Shown: positions 1 through 9,350, numbered from the stretch's first letter. The stretch: 64,000 nucleotides of DNA from Rhodovibrionaceae bacterium (GCA_028279885.1 JANQMX010000054.1:62001-126000), one strand, 5' to 3'. Numbers and translations are program-made. Notes: generated by a model from the sequence alone, not told the origin.

Positions 1-1
1 C

Positions 2-853
2 GGCCGCCTGCTCGCCGCCCGCCACTGCGACTACCGGGATGTGGAGGAGTTGCGCCAACGCAGCGGCATCACCGTCCCGGCGCTGGAAAAGCTGGCGGCC
101 GCCGATGCCTTCCGCTCCCTGGGGCTGGATCGGCGCCAGGCGCTATGGGCCGTGCGGCCACTCGCCCGCGACAAGCCCCTGCCGCTCTTCGCCCATGCCG
201 AGGCCAGAGAAAATGGGCAGGACCCAGCCGTCGCCCTGCCGGAGATGCCGCTCTCCGAGCACGTGGTGCAAGACTATCAGACCCTGCGGCTGTCGCTGAA
301 GGCGCATCCCATGCAGTTCCTGCGCGCGCAGCTTAAGCAGGAAGGCATCCGCTCGACCCTGGAGCATCGGCAGCTCAAGGACGGCGCCAAGCTGGCCCTC
401 GCCGGCGTGGTGCTGGTGCGCCAGCGCCCGGGCAGCGCCAAGGGCGTGGTCTTCATGACCATCGAGGACGAGCATGGTGTCGCCAATGCCGTAGTCTGGC
501 CCAAGGCGCTGGAGCGCTACCGCAAGGCCATCATGGCCAGCCGCCTCATCCTGGTGCGGGGACGGATCCAGAAGCACGGCGAGATCATCCATGTGGTCGC
601 CGAGCGCCTGGAGGACCGCACCTGGATGCTCGATCTGCTGTCGGAGGACGGCCTGGACACGCCGACGCCCCTCGCCCGTGCCGACGAAGTACGGCGCCCC
701 GGCGCGGACCCCTATCCGCCGCAGGGACAAGAGCCGGTTCTCAACCTGCCGACCCCCGCCCACAGCCGGCCGCCCAGTCGCTCCCCCAACCGGTCAGCCG
801 GCCGCCACCCGCGCGACCAGCGGATCATCCCCAAGTCGCGCGATTTTCATTAG
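2..853 (+). CDS. dnaE2: Error-prone DNA polymerase DnaE2, C-terminal part (5' truncated by window)
   Basis: Frame open from the window edge; OB-fold segment (LALAGVVLVRQRPGSAKGVVFMTIEDEHG) and DnaE2-type C-terminus HPRDQRIIPKSRDFH. Confidence 0.93.
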   Translation, partial: GRLLAARHCDYRDVEELRQRSGITVPALEKLAAADAFRSLGLDRRQALWAVRPLARDKPLPLFAHAEARENGQDPAVALPEMPLSEHVVQDYQTLRLSLKAHPMQFLRAQLKQEGIRSTLEHRQLKDGAKLALAGVVLVRQRPGSAKGVVFMTIEDEHGVANAVVWPKALERYRKAIMASRLILVRGRIQKHGEIIHVVAERLEDRTWMLDLLSEDGLDTPTPLARADEVRRPGADPYPPQGQEPVLNLPTPAHSRPPSRSPNRSAGRHPRDQRIIPKSRDFH

Positions 854-993
854 GGCCTGTACCCACAAGCGTGCGCTGATCCGGCAAGATCTCAGAACAA
901 TCGGATCCAGCTATTGCGTCGCCTAAGAGGGATGCCGGAGATGCGGGACTTTTCCGACTTTCGCCGCGCCTGCCCGACGGTCGGCTAACGAAT

Positions 994-2331
994 CTATCTG
1001 CACATCGAAGTCCCCGCGATGGCTTGGCGGACTGTTTGAAAAATCGCTCCCAGCTCATCTTTCGGAATACCTCCGAAAGCGAGCCGCAACGCCTGTGGGA
1101 CTGCGACGGTGGTTGCAAAAGGCTCTGCACCGCATGCCGAGATGCCGCGTTCCTTCAAGCGCGTGACGATTGGTTCGGCCCGAACACCCTTTTCAAGCGG
1201 CAACCAAGCAAACCCCGCGTTGCGATGCGACAGGATGGACGACCCGCCCAACGCGGTTCGGCAGAGCCGCTGGCGCTCTGTACCGTCCCGTCTCCGGCTC
1301 TTTTCGGAGTTCTCCAGAGTGCCATCCTCTATCCAGCCCGTGATCAGACCGGAAATCAGCGCCGGGGCGTTCCAGGTCGTTGCTCTGATCGCCTCAAGCA
1401 GTCTGTCGATTTGGATCGCGGGGGCGATCACATAGCCAAGACGCAGCCCTGTCGCGAGGCTCTTGGAAAAGCTCCCCACATGGACCGTTCGCTCCGGCGC
1501 AAGGGAGACGAGGCTTGGCGGCGGGTCCGGCTCCAAAAAAGCGTAGGCAGCGTCCTCGATGATCAGCAGGTCATGCTTTCGCGCGATCTCGATCAGGTGC
1601 AGGCGTGTCGCTTCGTCCATGACCGCACCCAAAGGGTTATGGACAGTCGGCATCAGATAGAGTGCCTGCAGCTTGCGCGCACGGCACTGCCGTTCAAGAT
1701 CGTCAGGGTCCATGACGCCGCCCTGACCCTCCACCGGAATGAGATCGAGACCCTGCAGCGCGGCGAGCGACTTGAAGCCGGGATAGGTCAGGGTGTCGGT
1801 CGCCACACCGTCCCCGCGTTGCAAGAGCCCGAGCGCGATGATCGCCAGTCCGTGCTGACCGCCGGAGGTGACGAGAAGGCATTCGGGGTCAATCGGACCA
1901 AGACGTGAGGCAAGGCTCTCGGCAATGATGCGGCGTTCATGCGTCCGCCCGCCGTGGGGTTGGTAGCGCAGCATCGCCTCAAGGTCGCCCGCCGCAGCAA
2001 TGCGCCGAAGCCCCGCGCGCAGCATATCTGCATCGGCCGCGTCTCCCGGCATGTTGAACACCAGGTCGATGAGGCCATCGTTGGCGGTCTGACGGACACC
2101 CAGCGTTGGCGGCAGACCGAGGTCGCGCACGAACGTGCCGCGACCGGCTTCGCCGACAATCATCCCCCTACGTTCCAGCTCTCCATAGGCGCGGGTCGCC
2201 GTAGCAAGGGCCACGTTGCACTGTTCCGCAAATGCGCGATGGGTGGGCAGTTTCGTGCCCGGAGCCAGCTTACCTTCCTGGATCGCGGTCGAGAGCCTGT
2301 CGGCAAGGTCTTTGTATCGAGCCTTCTTCAT
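994..2331 (-). CDS. MocR/PdxR-like GntR-family regulator with PLP-dependent aminotransferase domain
   Basis: N-terminal GntR wHTH (KLPTHRAFAEQCNVALATATRAYGELERRG) fused to fold-type I aminotransferase (GSFSKSLATGLRLGY). Confidence 0.9.
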   Translation of the reverse strand: MKKARYKDLADRLSTAIQEGKLAPGTKLPTHRAFAEQCNVALATATRAYGELERRGMIVGEAGRGTFVRDLGLPPTLGVRQTANDGLIDLVFNMPGDAADADMLRAGLRRIAAAGDLEAMLRYQPHGGRTHERRIIAESLASRLGPIDPECLLVTSGGQHGLAIIALGLLQRGDGVATDTLTYPGFKSLAALQGLDLIPVEGQGGVMDPDDLERQCRARKLQALYLMPTVHNPLGAVMDEATRLHLIEIARKHDLLIIEDAAYAFLEPDPPPSLVSLAPERTVHVGSFSKSLATGLRLGYVIAPAIQIDRLLEAIRATTWNAPALISGLITGWIEDGTLENSEKSRRRDGTERQRLCRTALGGSSILSHRNAGFAWLPLEKGVRAEPIVTRLKERGISACGAEPFATTVAVPQALRLAFGGIPKDELGAIFQTVRQAIAGTSMCR

Positions 2332-2420
2332 AGCCTCACTGTATCTAGTACAATATAAAAATTGTCATATTTTACATCTCGTGTCACTCCATCCTCGAGT
2401 CCGTCTTCGAGGTCCGCACG

Positions 2421-3587
2421 ATGCCCAGACTGATCCCAGTTTCGCTGCTCGCCCTTGGTCTGTTCACAGTGACGTTCGCCGTGAACCTTCAGGCTCCCCT
2501 TTACGATGCCTATGCAGCGAAAAGCGATGTCGGGGCGACGGCGGTAACGGTCGCGTTCGCGGCCTATGTTGGTGGTCTCATGCCGACACTGTTGTTGCTT
2601 GGTGGGCTCTCGGACCGAATCGGTCGACGGGTCCCGATTGCGCTGGCGCTGATCCTTGGAGCCGTGGCGACGGCTCTGCTGGTGCAGGCGCCAAGCTGGA
2701 CGAGTCTCGTGATCGCACGCCTCCTGCTCGGGATCGGAACAGGCCTCGCGACGACCGCGGGGACGGCCTACATGACGGAGATTCTCGGTACGGATAACGC
2801 GAAGAAGGCCGCCCTTATCGTGACCTCTGCGACGTCGCTCGGCTTTGGCGGCGGCGCTCTGGCGACCGGTGTCAGTCTCGGACTGCAGGGGCCGACGCTG
2901 CTGCCCGCCAGCTACATCGCCCTGTTTGTGGCGGCTCCGGCGCTCGCCGTGATTGCCCTCAGACTGCCTCGCATTGACAAGCCCCGACCCGTGTCGCTTC
3001 TACGGCTCCCCGTCTTCCCGACCGGCACTTGGGTGTTCGGGGTCGCGATGGCGCTCGCCTGGTCCGCGACCGGCATGACCATCGCGGTCGTTCCTCTGGA
3101 GCTTGCCGCCAATGATCTCGGCGGATGGACAGGTCTCGTCATCTTTTTGGCGATCTTCGTGGGCTTTCTCTGCCAGCCAATTGCCCGACGCATGACCAAC
3201 GGCCACGCACTCGCCCTCGGGTTCGTCTTGATTCCTCTCGGCTTTGTCGTGCTTCTGGCCGGTGTCTGGTTGAAGAGTCTGGCATTGGTTCTCATCGGCA
3301 CCTGCATCACGAGTGCGGCAAGTTACGGCTTCACCTATCTCGCCTCACTGGCAGAAGTCTCGTTGCGGGCGCCGGAGGACCGGGCGCGTGCGACGGCGGG
3401 TCTGTTCGTTTATGCGTATCTCGGGTTCTCGCTTCCCGTGATTGGGAGTGGCGCCTTGGCCGATATGCTCGGCCTCATGTCAGCCATGGTTGTCTTCGCA
3501 GCGGTCCAGGTCGTGATTACGGCGATCGTTGTGATGCTGTGGAAACGGCGGAGCGCACCATCAGTTGCCACACTCAATGCCGGGTAG
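2421..3587 (+). CDS. MFS transporter
   Basis: Multi-TM protein with MFS motif A-like GGLSDRIGRR; divergent from the MocR gene. Confidence 0.88.
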   Translation: MPRLIPVSLLALGLFTVTFAVNLQAPLYDAYAAKSDVGATAVTVAFAAYVGGLMPTLLLLGGLSDRIGRRVPIALALILGAVATALLVQAPSWTSLVIARLLLGIGTGLATTAGTAYMTEILGTDNAKKAALIVTSATSLGFGGGALATGVSLGLQGPTLLPASYIALFVAAPALAVIALRLPRIDKPRPVSLLRLPVFPTGTWVFGVAMALAWSATGMTIAVVPLELAANDLGGWTGLVIFLAIFVGFLCQPIARRMTNGHALALGFVLIPLGFVVLLAGVWLKSLALVLIGTCITSAASYGFTYLASLAEVSLRAPEDRARATAGLFVYAYLGFSLPVIGSGALADMLGLMSAMVVFAAVQVVITAIVVMLWKRRSAPSVATLNAG

Positions 3588-3615
3588 TTGCGCAATGACG
3601 CAGGAGAAAACGAAA

Positions 3616-3812
3616 CGGCATGGACACGCCGACGCCCCTGGCCCGTGCCGACGAAGTGCGCCGCCCCGGCGCCGACCCCTATTCGCCGCAGGGGCAAGAG
3701 ACGGTGCCGAACCTGCCGACCCCCGCCCACAGCCGGCCGGCCAGTCGCTCCCCCAACCGCTCAGCCGGCCGCCCGTCGCCTAAGAGGGATGTACGAGATG
3801 TGGTCGAGGCTG
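3616..3812 (+). pseudogene. Partial second copy of the dnaE2 3' end (copy B)
   Basis: Translation MDTPTPLARADEVRRPGADPYSPQGQETVPNLPTPAHSRPASRSPNRSAGR nearly identical to the DnaE2 C-terminus; then joins directly to the downstream CGTCGCCTAAGAGGGATG segment. Confidence 0.85.
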
Positions 3813-3853
3813 CCCTTCAATCAACGTCCGCTTTGAAGCAGCCAGACGGATTT

Positions 3854-4537
3854 TCAGTTCACCGGAAACAACCCATTAAACGCCTCCGTCCCGCTTCGTG
3901 AAAACGTGACAACGCGCGTTTTCCGGTCCCGCTTGGCCCAGGCCAGTTCCTCGAAACGGCTGAGGAACGCGCGCCCGAGGCTTCCTGCCAAATGCGATCG
4001 GCGTTCACTCCAGTCCAAGCATTCTCTGCACAGCGGCGCGCGGGCCTTGCGCAAGCCGTCTATGTCGATCTCGAAATCTGCCGCAAAGGCCGCACCCCTA
4101 TCTGTCAGCGCCAGTTCTTCGCCGTCGAGGACCAGATGTCCCTGTGCCATCAGGCTGTCGAACATCTGCGTTCCCATGTCCCCGGCCAGATGGTTGTAGC
4201 AAACGCGGGCCAGGCGCAGCTCGGCGTCCCTGGGCCCAGTGCGCTTCCGCACATGCCCTGTTCCGGCGGCGAGCCCCATCAAGCCTTCCAGAACATGCGC
4301 CACGTCATCATTGGCGAGGGCGAAATACTTGTGCCGCCCTTGCTTGCGGGGCCGCAGCAACCCGCCATCGTTCAGTTTGGACAGATGCGAGCTGGCCGTC
4401 TGGATCGTGACACCGGCCTCTTCAGCCAGTTCGCTCACGGTCAGGGCCTTCCCGCTCATCAGGGCGGTCAGCATGTTGGCGCGGGCGGGATCGCCGATCA
4501 GCGTGGCGACATACGCAATATCAGGCCCTTCTTTCAT
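3854..4537 (-). CDS. ArsR-family winged-helix transcriptional regulator
   Basis: DPARANMLTALMSGKALTVSELAEEAGVTIQTASSHLSKLNDGGLLRPRKQGRHKYFAL ArsR-type wHTH. Confidence 0.88.
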   Translation of the reverse strand: MKEGPDIAYVATLIGDPARANMLTALMSGKALTVSELAEEAGVTIQTASSHLSKLNDGGLLRPRKQGRHKYFALANDDVAHVLEGLMGLAAGTGHVRKRTGPRDAELRLARVCYNHLAGDMGTQMFDSLMAQGHLVLDGEELALTDRGAAFAADFEIDIDGLRKARAPLCRECLDWSERRSHLAGSLGRAFLSRFEELAWAKRDRKTRVVTFSRSGTEAFNGLFPVN

Positions 4538-4612
4538 ACTTCGATCGTAATCGAAGCATTCACGCCCCGCAACGCTCTAGCTTGCCCGAAAGACACCATT
4601 GAAAGAGGAACC

Positions 4613-4936
4613 ATGCTGACGTGCGTCATCCGCTACCACATCGACCCGACGAAGAAGGCCCAGTTCGAAGAATACGCACGCAATTGGGGGCAAGCCATCC
4701 CACGCTGTGGTGGCGACCTGATCGGCTACTACGCGCCGCATGAAGGGTCTTCGACACTCGCCTATGGCATCTACAACGTGGCGAGCCTTGCAGACTACGA
4801 AGCTTACCGCGCGCGCCTGGCGGCAGACCCGCTGGGCCGTGAAAACTACGCGTTCGCCCAGACGGAAAAGTTCCTGCTCCGCGAAGACCGGACGTTCCTG
4901 AAACTCGCATCAGCGCCGCACGGGGACCGAGCGTGA
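4613..4936 (+). CDS. NIPSNAP-family protein
   Basis: MLTCVIRYHIDPTKKAQFEEYARNWGQAIPRCGGDLIGYYAPHEGSS...; start with upstream GAAAGAGGA. Confidence 0.85.
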   Translation: MLTCVIRYHIDPTKKAQFEEYARNWGQAIPRCGGDLIGYYAPHEGSSTLAYGIYNVASLADYEAYRARLAADPLGRENYAFAQTEKFLLREDRTFLKLASAPHGDRA

Positions 4937-4988
4937 TCGCGGTGAATTTCGAGGTCGAGCCGGCGGACGGACGAAAGCTGCACGCGGC

Positions 4989-5885
4989 ATGAGTTCGGCC
5001 AACCTGCGCACCGAATTGCCCCTGCTGGCCCTTCTCGCGCTGCTCTGGGGTTCATCCTACCTGTTCATCAAGGTCGCCGTGGCCGAGATACCGCCGGTCA
5101 CACTGATCGCGTTGCGCGTCTTCGGCGCCGCCGTTTTCCTGTTGCTGGTCATGGGCGCACGCGCCGAGGAGCTGCCGCGCGATCTGCGGACGTGGCGGAT
5201 GCTGCTGCTACAGGCCATGCTCAACAGCATCGCAGCATGGACCGTTCTGGCCTGGGGGCAGCAATACGTCGAGTCCGGCCTCGCCAGCGTTCTCAACTCG
5301 ACCTCGCCGATCTTCGTCTTTCTCATCACGGCACTTGCGACCCGCCACGAAACGCTCGGTGGCCGGAGGCTGGCAGGGGCCATCCTTGGCGTGTTCGGGG
5401 TGGTGCTGATCGTCGGCGTGGATACGCTGCGCGGCCTTGGCGACCAGGTGGCTGGACAGGTCGCGTGCCTCGTCGGGGCGGCCCTCTATGCCGGTGCCGC
5501 CATCTACGGGAAACGCTTTGGCCATATCAGCGCGGTTGCAACGGCCGCTGGAACGATGATCTGGGCAACGGTCGTCCTCGTGCCACTCGCCTTGGTTTTG
5601 GAGCAGCCGTGGACTTTGGCTCCCGGCGCGACAGCCTTGGCGGCGACGGCCGTTCTGTCGATCCTCTGCACGGGTGTCGCGCTTCTGGTCTATTTCCGGC
5701 TGGTTCGGACGCTCGGGTCGATGGGGGTCGCAAGCCAAGCCTATCTGCGCGCAGGACTCGGTGTCATCCTCGGCATCCTTGTTCTGGGCGAGACGTTCAC
5801 GCTTCCGGTCGCAATAGGACTTTGCGCGGCGATTGCGGGGGTCGCACTGATCAATTGGCCCTCCAGATGGAAAGCGCGATCATGA
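4989..5885 (+). CDS. EamA/DMT-superfamily transporter
   Basis: Multi-TM repeat architecture; LLWGSSYLFIKVAVAEIPPVTLIALR and C-terminal LGVILGILVLGETFT. Confidence 0.88.
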   Translation: MSSANLRTELPLLALLALLWGSSYLFIKVAVAEIPPVTLIALRVFGAAVFLLLVMGARAEELPRDLRTWRMLLLQAMLNSIAAWTVLAWGQQYVESGLASVLNSTSPIFVFLITALATRHETLGGRRLAGAILGVFGVVLIVGVDTLRGLGDQVAGQVACLVGAALYAGAAIYGKRFGHISAVATAAGTMIWATVVLVPLALVLEQPWTLAPGATALAATAVLSILCTGVALLVYFRLVRTLGSMGVASQAYLRAGLGVILGILVLGETFTLPVAIGLCAAIAGVALINWPSRWKARS

Positions 5886-5894
5886 CCAGCCGCC

Positions 5895-6118
5895 CGATCC
5901 TCATTCGGGGACGGATCCGGAAGCACGGCGAGATTATCCACATGGTCGCCGAGCCAGTCACCGAACCGATCGGTGGGCCGCTAACCGCGCGACCAGCGGA
6001 TCATCCCCAAGTCGCGCGACTTCCATTAAGGCCTGCACCCATAAGCCTGCGCGAATCCAGCAAGAACTAAGAACAGCCAGATCTAGCTATTGCGTCGACT
6101 AGGAGGCATGTCCGAGAT
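5895..6118 (+). pseudogene. Partial third copy of the dnaE2 3' end and 3' flank (copy C)
   Basis: ILIRGRIRKHGEIIHMVAEP matches ILVRGRIQKHGEIIHVVAER of DnaE2; internal deletion; then CGCGACCAGCGGATCATCCCCAAGTCGCGCGACTTCCATTAA and the flank matching 811-945. Confidence 0.85.
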
Positions 6119-6223
6119 GCGAACAAAGCAGTCGTTCAGTTCAATTCGGTGAATGACTGCCATGGACGGTCCGATTGTAACTGAGCGAGGAACGACCAGA
6201 AGGCTGATCGCTCCTCGCTGATT

Positions 6224-6409
6224 TTAGCGCGGGGTGCATGTCATCCCGTTGCGCCGCGCATTCGACACGCAGTCGGATTTGTTGGTGTAGCCTTCCGAGG
6301 AAGCGCCAACAATCCGTCCGTTCGACGCCGTGCGCCGCCACCGCCAATAGGCAGCGGTATCCTTGTAGATTGCCCACGTGTCGCCGTCGGCGATGCAAGT
6401 TTCAGTCAT
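6224..6409 (-). CDS. Small DUF1508/YegP-like protein
   Basis: WAIYKDTAAYWRWRRTASNGRIVGASSEGYTNKSDCVSNARRNG resembles the DUF1508 repeat (F.W.....NG..I..S.EGY..K..C...I). Confidence 0.7.
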   Translation of the reverse strand: MTETCIADGDTWAIYKDTAAYWRWRRTASNGRIVGASSEGYTNKSDCVSNARRNGMTCTPR

Positions 6410-6437
6410 TTCAACCCTCGTGGTTTATGATATACAA

Positions 6438-6475
6438 AAGTGTAGCCTTAACTACACTTGTGATGTGTACCACAA
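6438..6475. promoter_or_regulatory. Candidate operator upstream of the XRE regulator gene
   Basis: Perfect inverted repeat AAGTGTAG-CCTTAA-CTACACTT (6438-6459) followed by TTGTG-ATGTGTAC-CACAA (6458-6475). Confidence 0.5.
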
Positions 6476-6516
6476 TCGCTATACTTTGGTCAAGAGATAA
6501 GGAGACCAGGAATCGC

Positions 6517-6846
6517 ATGTCCGAAAAGTTCGGTGAAAAGCTGCGAAAGGTTCGCACCAGCAGAAACAAGACGCTCGAGGAGTTGGCGAACGCTATTGGC
6601 AGCTCCAAGGCGTATGTTTGGCAGTTGGAGAACAAGAAGAACGCCAAGCCGTCCGGCGAACTCCTGTTGAAGATCGCGAACCACCTTGGCGAGTCGCCTG
6701 ACTTTTTCTTGGACGATGACGCCAACGAGCGCACCGAGGGTCAACTCGAAGACGCGTTCTTTCGGAAGTTTAAGAGGCTATCCGACGAAGACAAGCGGTA
6801 CATCGACAGGATCGTTTCCGGTCTCGATGGCAAAGAAGACGACTAA
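6517..6846 (+). CDS. XRE-family HTH transcriptional regulator (antitoxin-like)
   Basis: FGEKLRKVRTSRNKTLEELANAIGSSKAYVWQLENKKNAKPSGELLLKIANHLG; overlaps the next gene by 20 bp. Confidence 0.88.
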   Translation: MSEKFGEKLRKVRTSRNKTLEELANAIGSSKAYVWQLENKKNAKPSGELLLKIANHLGESPDFFLDDDANERTEGQLEDAFFRKFKRLSDEDKRYIDRIVSGLDGKEDD

Positions 6847-7615
6847 TCCGAAAAAGGAGGCAATACGCCTCACTAAGCTGTGGCAGCAGTTCGGCCCCAA
6901 CACCTACCCGCTGGACCTCGACAACTTGGTCAGTGGCGCAATCCTGACGAGCGACTTCTCAGACCAGCTGGTAGTCGACCGGCGACGGTTCGACAGCTTC
7001 GAGGGATCGCTGGTCCGCATCAGAGGGACGCGGAAATGGACGATGCTGTTGAACACCCAGGTTTCAAATGCGCGGCGACGGCGCTTCACCTTTGCCCACG
7101 AGTTGGGTCATTTCATGTGCCACCGTGAACTGCGGGACAAGTTCGAAGATAGTGAAGAGTCCTTGAACGACTTCCGAGATGAGATCGAAACCGAGGCAAA
7201 CATATTTGCGTCCTGGCTACTGATGCCGGCCAATCTACTCCGTGGCGAGTTTCATGATTCTATCTGGGAGACGACGACCTTGCAGGCTATTGGCGATAGG
7301 TTTGAGTGCTCATTGCAGGCAAGCGCGCTTCGCTACGTTCAGCTGAGTTCAAGGCCGCTTGCCTTCGTCGTCTCGCGTGACGGCATGATCCTGTGGGCAA
7401 TCAAGAGCAGCAGCGCGCCTTACATGACCAGCTACCTATTCGGCCAAGAACTACCTGCTGGTTCTCATGCAATCACATGTTATCAGAACGGCGACGACGG
7501 TATTGAGCGTCAAGCCGTGGGGCCAGTTTGGAATTACACGCGCCAAGCGTTCGAAAGCCAGTACTTCGATCGTTCGGGGAAGGGTTATCAGTACACCTGT
7601 ATTGAGTTCCAATAA
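6827..7615 (+). CDS. ImmA/IrrE-family metallo-endopeptidase
   Basis: Zinc motif FAHELGHFMCH plus downstream ETEANIFASWLLMP typical of COG2856/DUF955. Confidence 0.9.
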   Translation: MAKKTTNPKKEAIRLTKLWQQFGPNTYPLDLDNLVSGAILTSDFSDQLVVDRRRFDSFEGSLVRIRGTRKWTMLLNTQVSNARRRRFTFAHELGHFMCHRELRDKFEDSEESLNDFRDEIETEANIFASWLLMPANLLRGEFHDSIWETTTLQAIGDRFECSLQASALRYVQLSSRPLAFVVSRDGMILWAIKSSSAPYMTSYLFGQELPAGSHAITCYQNGDDGIERQAVGPVWNYTRQAFESQYFDRSGKGYQYTCIEFQ

Positions 7616-7774
7616 CCCGTATTCCGGCCTAACACGGGAAGCGGACGTTAGAGACTAGTGCCTCATCATGTAAAATGGGCTCATCCCGGTCGTTCGAGCG
7701 TCCATATGAAATGACCGGTTTGGATCAAACCACAACATGCTTGCGCGGTTTGCCAAAGCCCGCATTGCGACGCC

Positions 7775-7872
7775 TTCTCGACATTCGCTCGCGGCTTAGT
7801 GCCGGCGCCCGCCTGGCGATACATTCTCGACATTGGCTCACGGCCTAATGCTGGCGCGTTGCCACGCGGTAC
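7775..7872. repeat. Imperfect 49-bp tandem duplication
   Basis: ttctcgacattcgctcgcggcttagtgccggcg.. at 7775 and ttctcgacattggctcacggcctaatgctggcg.. at 7824. Confidence 0.6.
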
Positions 7873-7919
7873 GACAAGCAAGCGGTGGGCGATCTGGCCT
7901 TGTGGGACCTAACGCGCTT

Positions 7920-9350
7920 CTAACGGTTCACCCGCACCCGGTAGTCGAGCTTGATCTCGCCGCCAGCGGGAACGGTGAGACGCCAGAGGGCGGTCCGGGA
8001 ATCCTTCTTCTCGTGCGGCACCGACTCGTCGAGCATCCGCCAGTCGCCGGCGAAGCGCCCGGTCAGCTCGACCGTCACGGCTTCGGTCTTGGCGTTGGTC
8101 ACCACCACTTCCTGCGTCGCCTCGTAGGAACCTTCCTTGGACAGCCGCTCGAAATTCACCTGGCGGGAGGTCGCGGTCACGTCGAAGGCTTCGCCCAAGG
8201 CCACCTCGAAGCTGCCGTCGGTCGGGCTGTGGGGGATGCGGTCTTCCCCGACGAAGAGGCTGGGGCCGTTCTTCTCGGGCTCGTAGGCACGCACCACGCC
8301 GGCGGGCAGCGGCTGCGCCTCGCCCTTCTCCGGCGTGTTGGTGAAGCGCAAGCGGATGGCGGCATGCGCGGGATTGCTCTTTTCGATGTTCTGGGCGGTG
8401 GCCAGGCCGTCGAACTCGTAGAGCCGCTCGACCGGCAGGCGCCGATCTTCGAACAGCACGAAGGCGCGCTGCTCCGCCGGGTCGATGTCGATCTCCAGCC
8501 CGGTGTCGTAGAGATAGCGGTCCGAGATCGCGACCGGCGCCGCACCGGCCTGGTCCATTGCCATGGGCGCCGCCTCGGCGGTGGCGCTGCGCAGCATCGG
8601 CGCGGGCAAAGGCTGCACCGGCGTCAGGCTGCGCACCTCGCCAGCCACGAGCCGGAGCTTGGCCTTGTTGAAGCTGGTGCCGGTTCCATTGGTCACGCTG
8701 ACGTAGGCCGAGAGTGTCGCGTGCTTGCCGTCGGCGTCGAGCTCGGCGACGTAGTCGGCCTTCCAGCCGAGGCCGTGGGTCAGATAGGCCAAGGTGACCG
8801 TCTGCCCGCCGGCCGCCTCGCCGTAGAGGCGCAAGGTCAGGCTCAGCTCCGCCTGCAGATCGGGCTCGCGCTGCTCCAGAACGATGCGCTCCGGGTCGTA
8901 GGGCAGCATGACGGTGCGCCCGCCGAGGTCGAGCACCAGCCCGCCCTCGATTGACAACAGGGTCGCCGGCTCGAGCTTTTCTTCGCCCAGGGCCGGATCG
9001 ACCGTCCTGAGCTGGACGCGCTGGCCGACCGCGTCGCGCAGCAGCCGTTGGGGCGTCAAGGTCGCCGGTGACTGACCCATGTCGATCAGCCGCACCGTGT
9101 CGTCGAGTCCCGTGAGCTGCAGACTTTCCGGCAGCATGCGTTGGCTGGTGCCCATCAAGGACAGGTGGTTCTCGCCCGGCTTCAGGGTCAGCCACCGGCT
9201 GTCGTGCACCAAGGCCAAGTCGCCCTGATAGAGCGTCAGGGTCAGGTCGCGCTGGGCCGAAACCGGCACCTCCTGCGCGTTGGCGGCAAGGCCGAGCGGC
9301 AGCAGGAACGTTGCGGCAAGGAAAGGAAGAACGGCCGGGCGGAATGTCAT
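7920..9350 (-). CDS. DUF4139-domain exported protein
   Basis: Signal peptide; LVHDSRWLTLKPGENHLSLMGTSQRMLPESLQL and NIEKSNPAHAAIRLRFTNTPEKGEAQPLPAGVVRAYEP as in DUF4139 proteins. Confidence 0.75.
   Translation of the reverse strand: MTFRPAVLPFLAATFLLPLGLAANAQEVPVSAQRDLTLTLYQGDLALVHDSRWLTLKPGENHLSLMGTSQRMLPESLQLTGLDDTVRLIDMGQSPATLTPQRLLRDAVGQRVQLRTVDPALGEEKLEPATLLSIEGGLVLDLGGRTVMLPYDPERIVLEQREPDLQAELSLTLRLYGEAAGGQTVTLAYLTHGLGWKADYVAELDADGKHATLSAYVSVTNGTGTSFNKAKLRLVAGEVRSLTPVQPLPAPMLRSATAEAAPMAMDQAGAAPVAISDRYLYDTGLEIDIDPAEQRAFVLFEDRRLPVERLYEFDGLATAQNIEKSNPAHAAIRLRFTNTPEKGEAQPLPAGVVRAYEPEKNGPSLFVGEDRIPHSPTDGSFEVALGEAFDVTATSRQVNFERLSKEGSYEATQEVVVTNAKTEAVTVELTGRFAGDWRMLDESVPHEKKDSRTALWRLTVPAGGEIKLDYRVRVNR

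Noticed and set aside
3616-3901. ORFs at 3565-3901 as genuine genes
   Set aside because: They are translations of the partial dnaE2 tail copy B in several frames.
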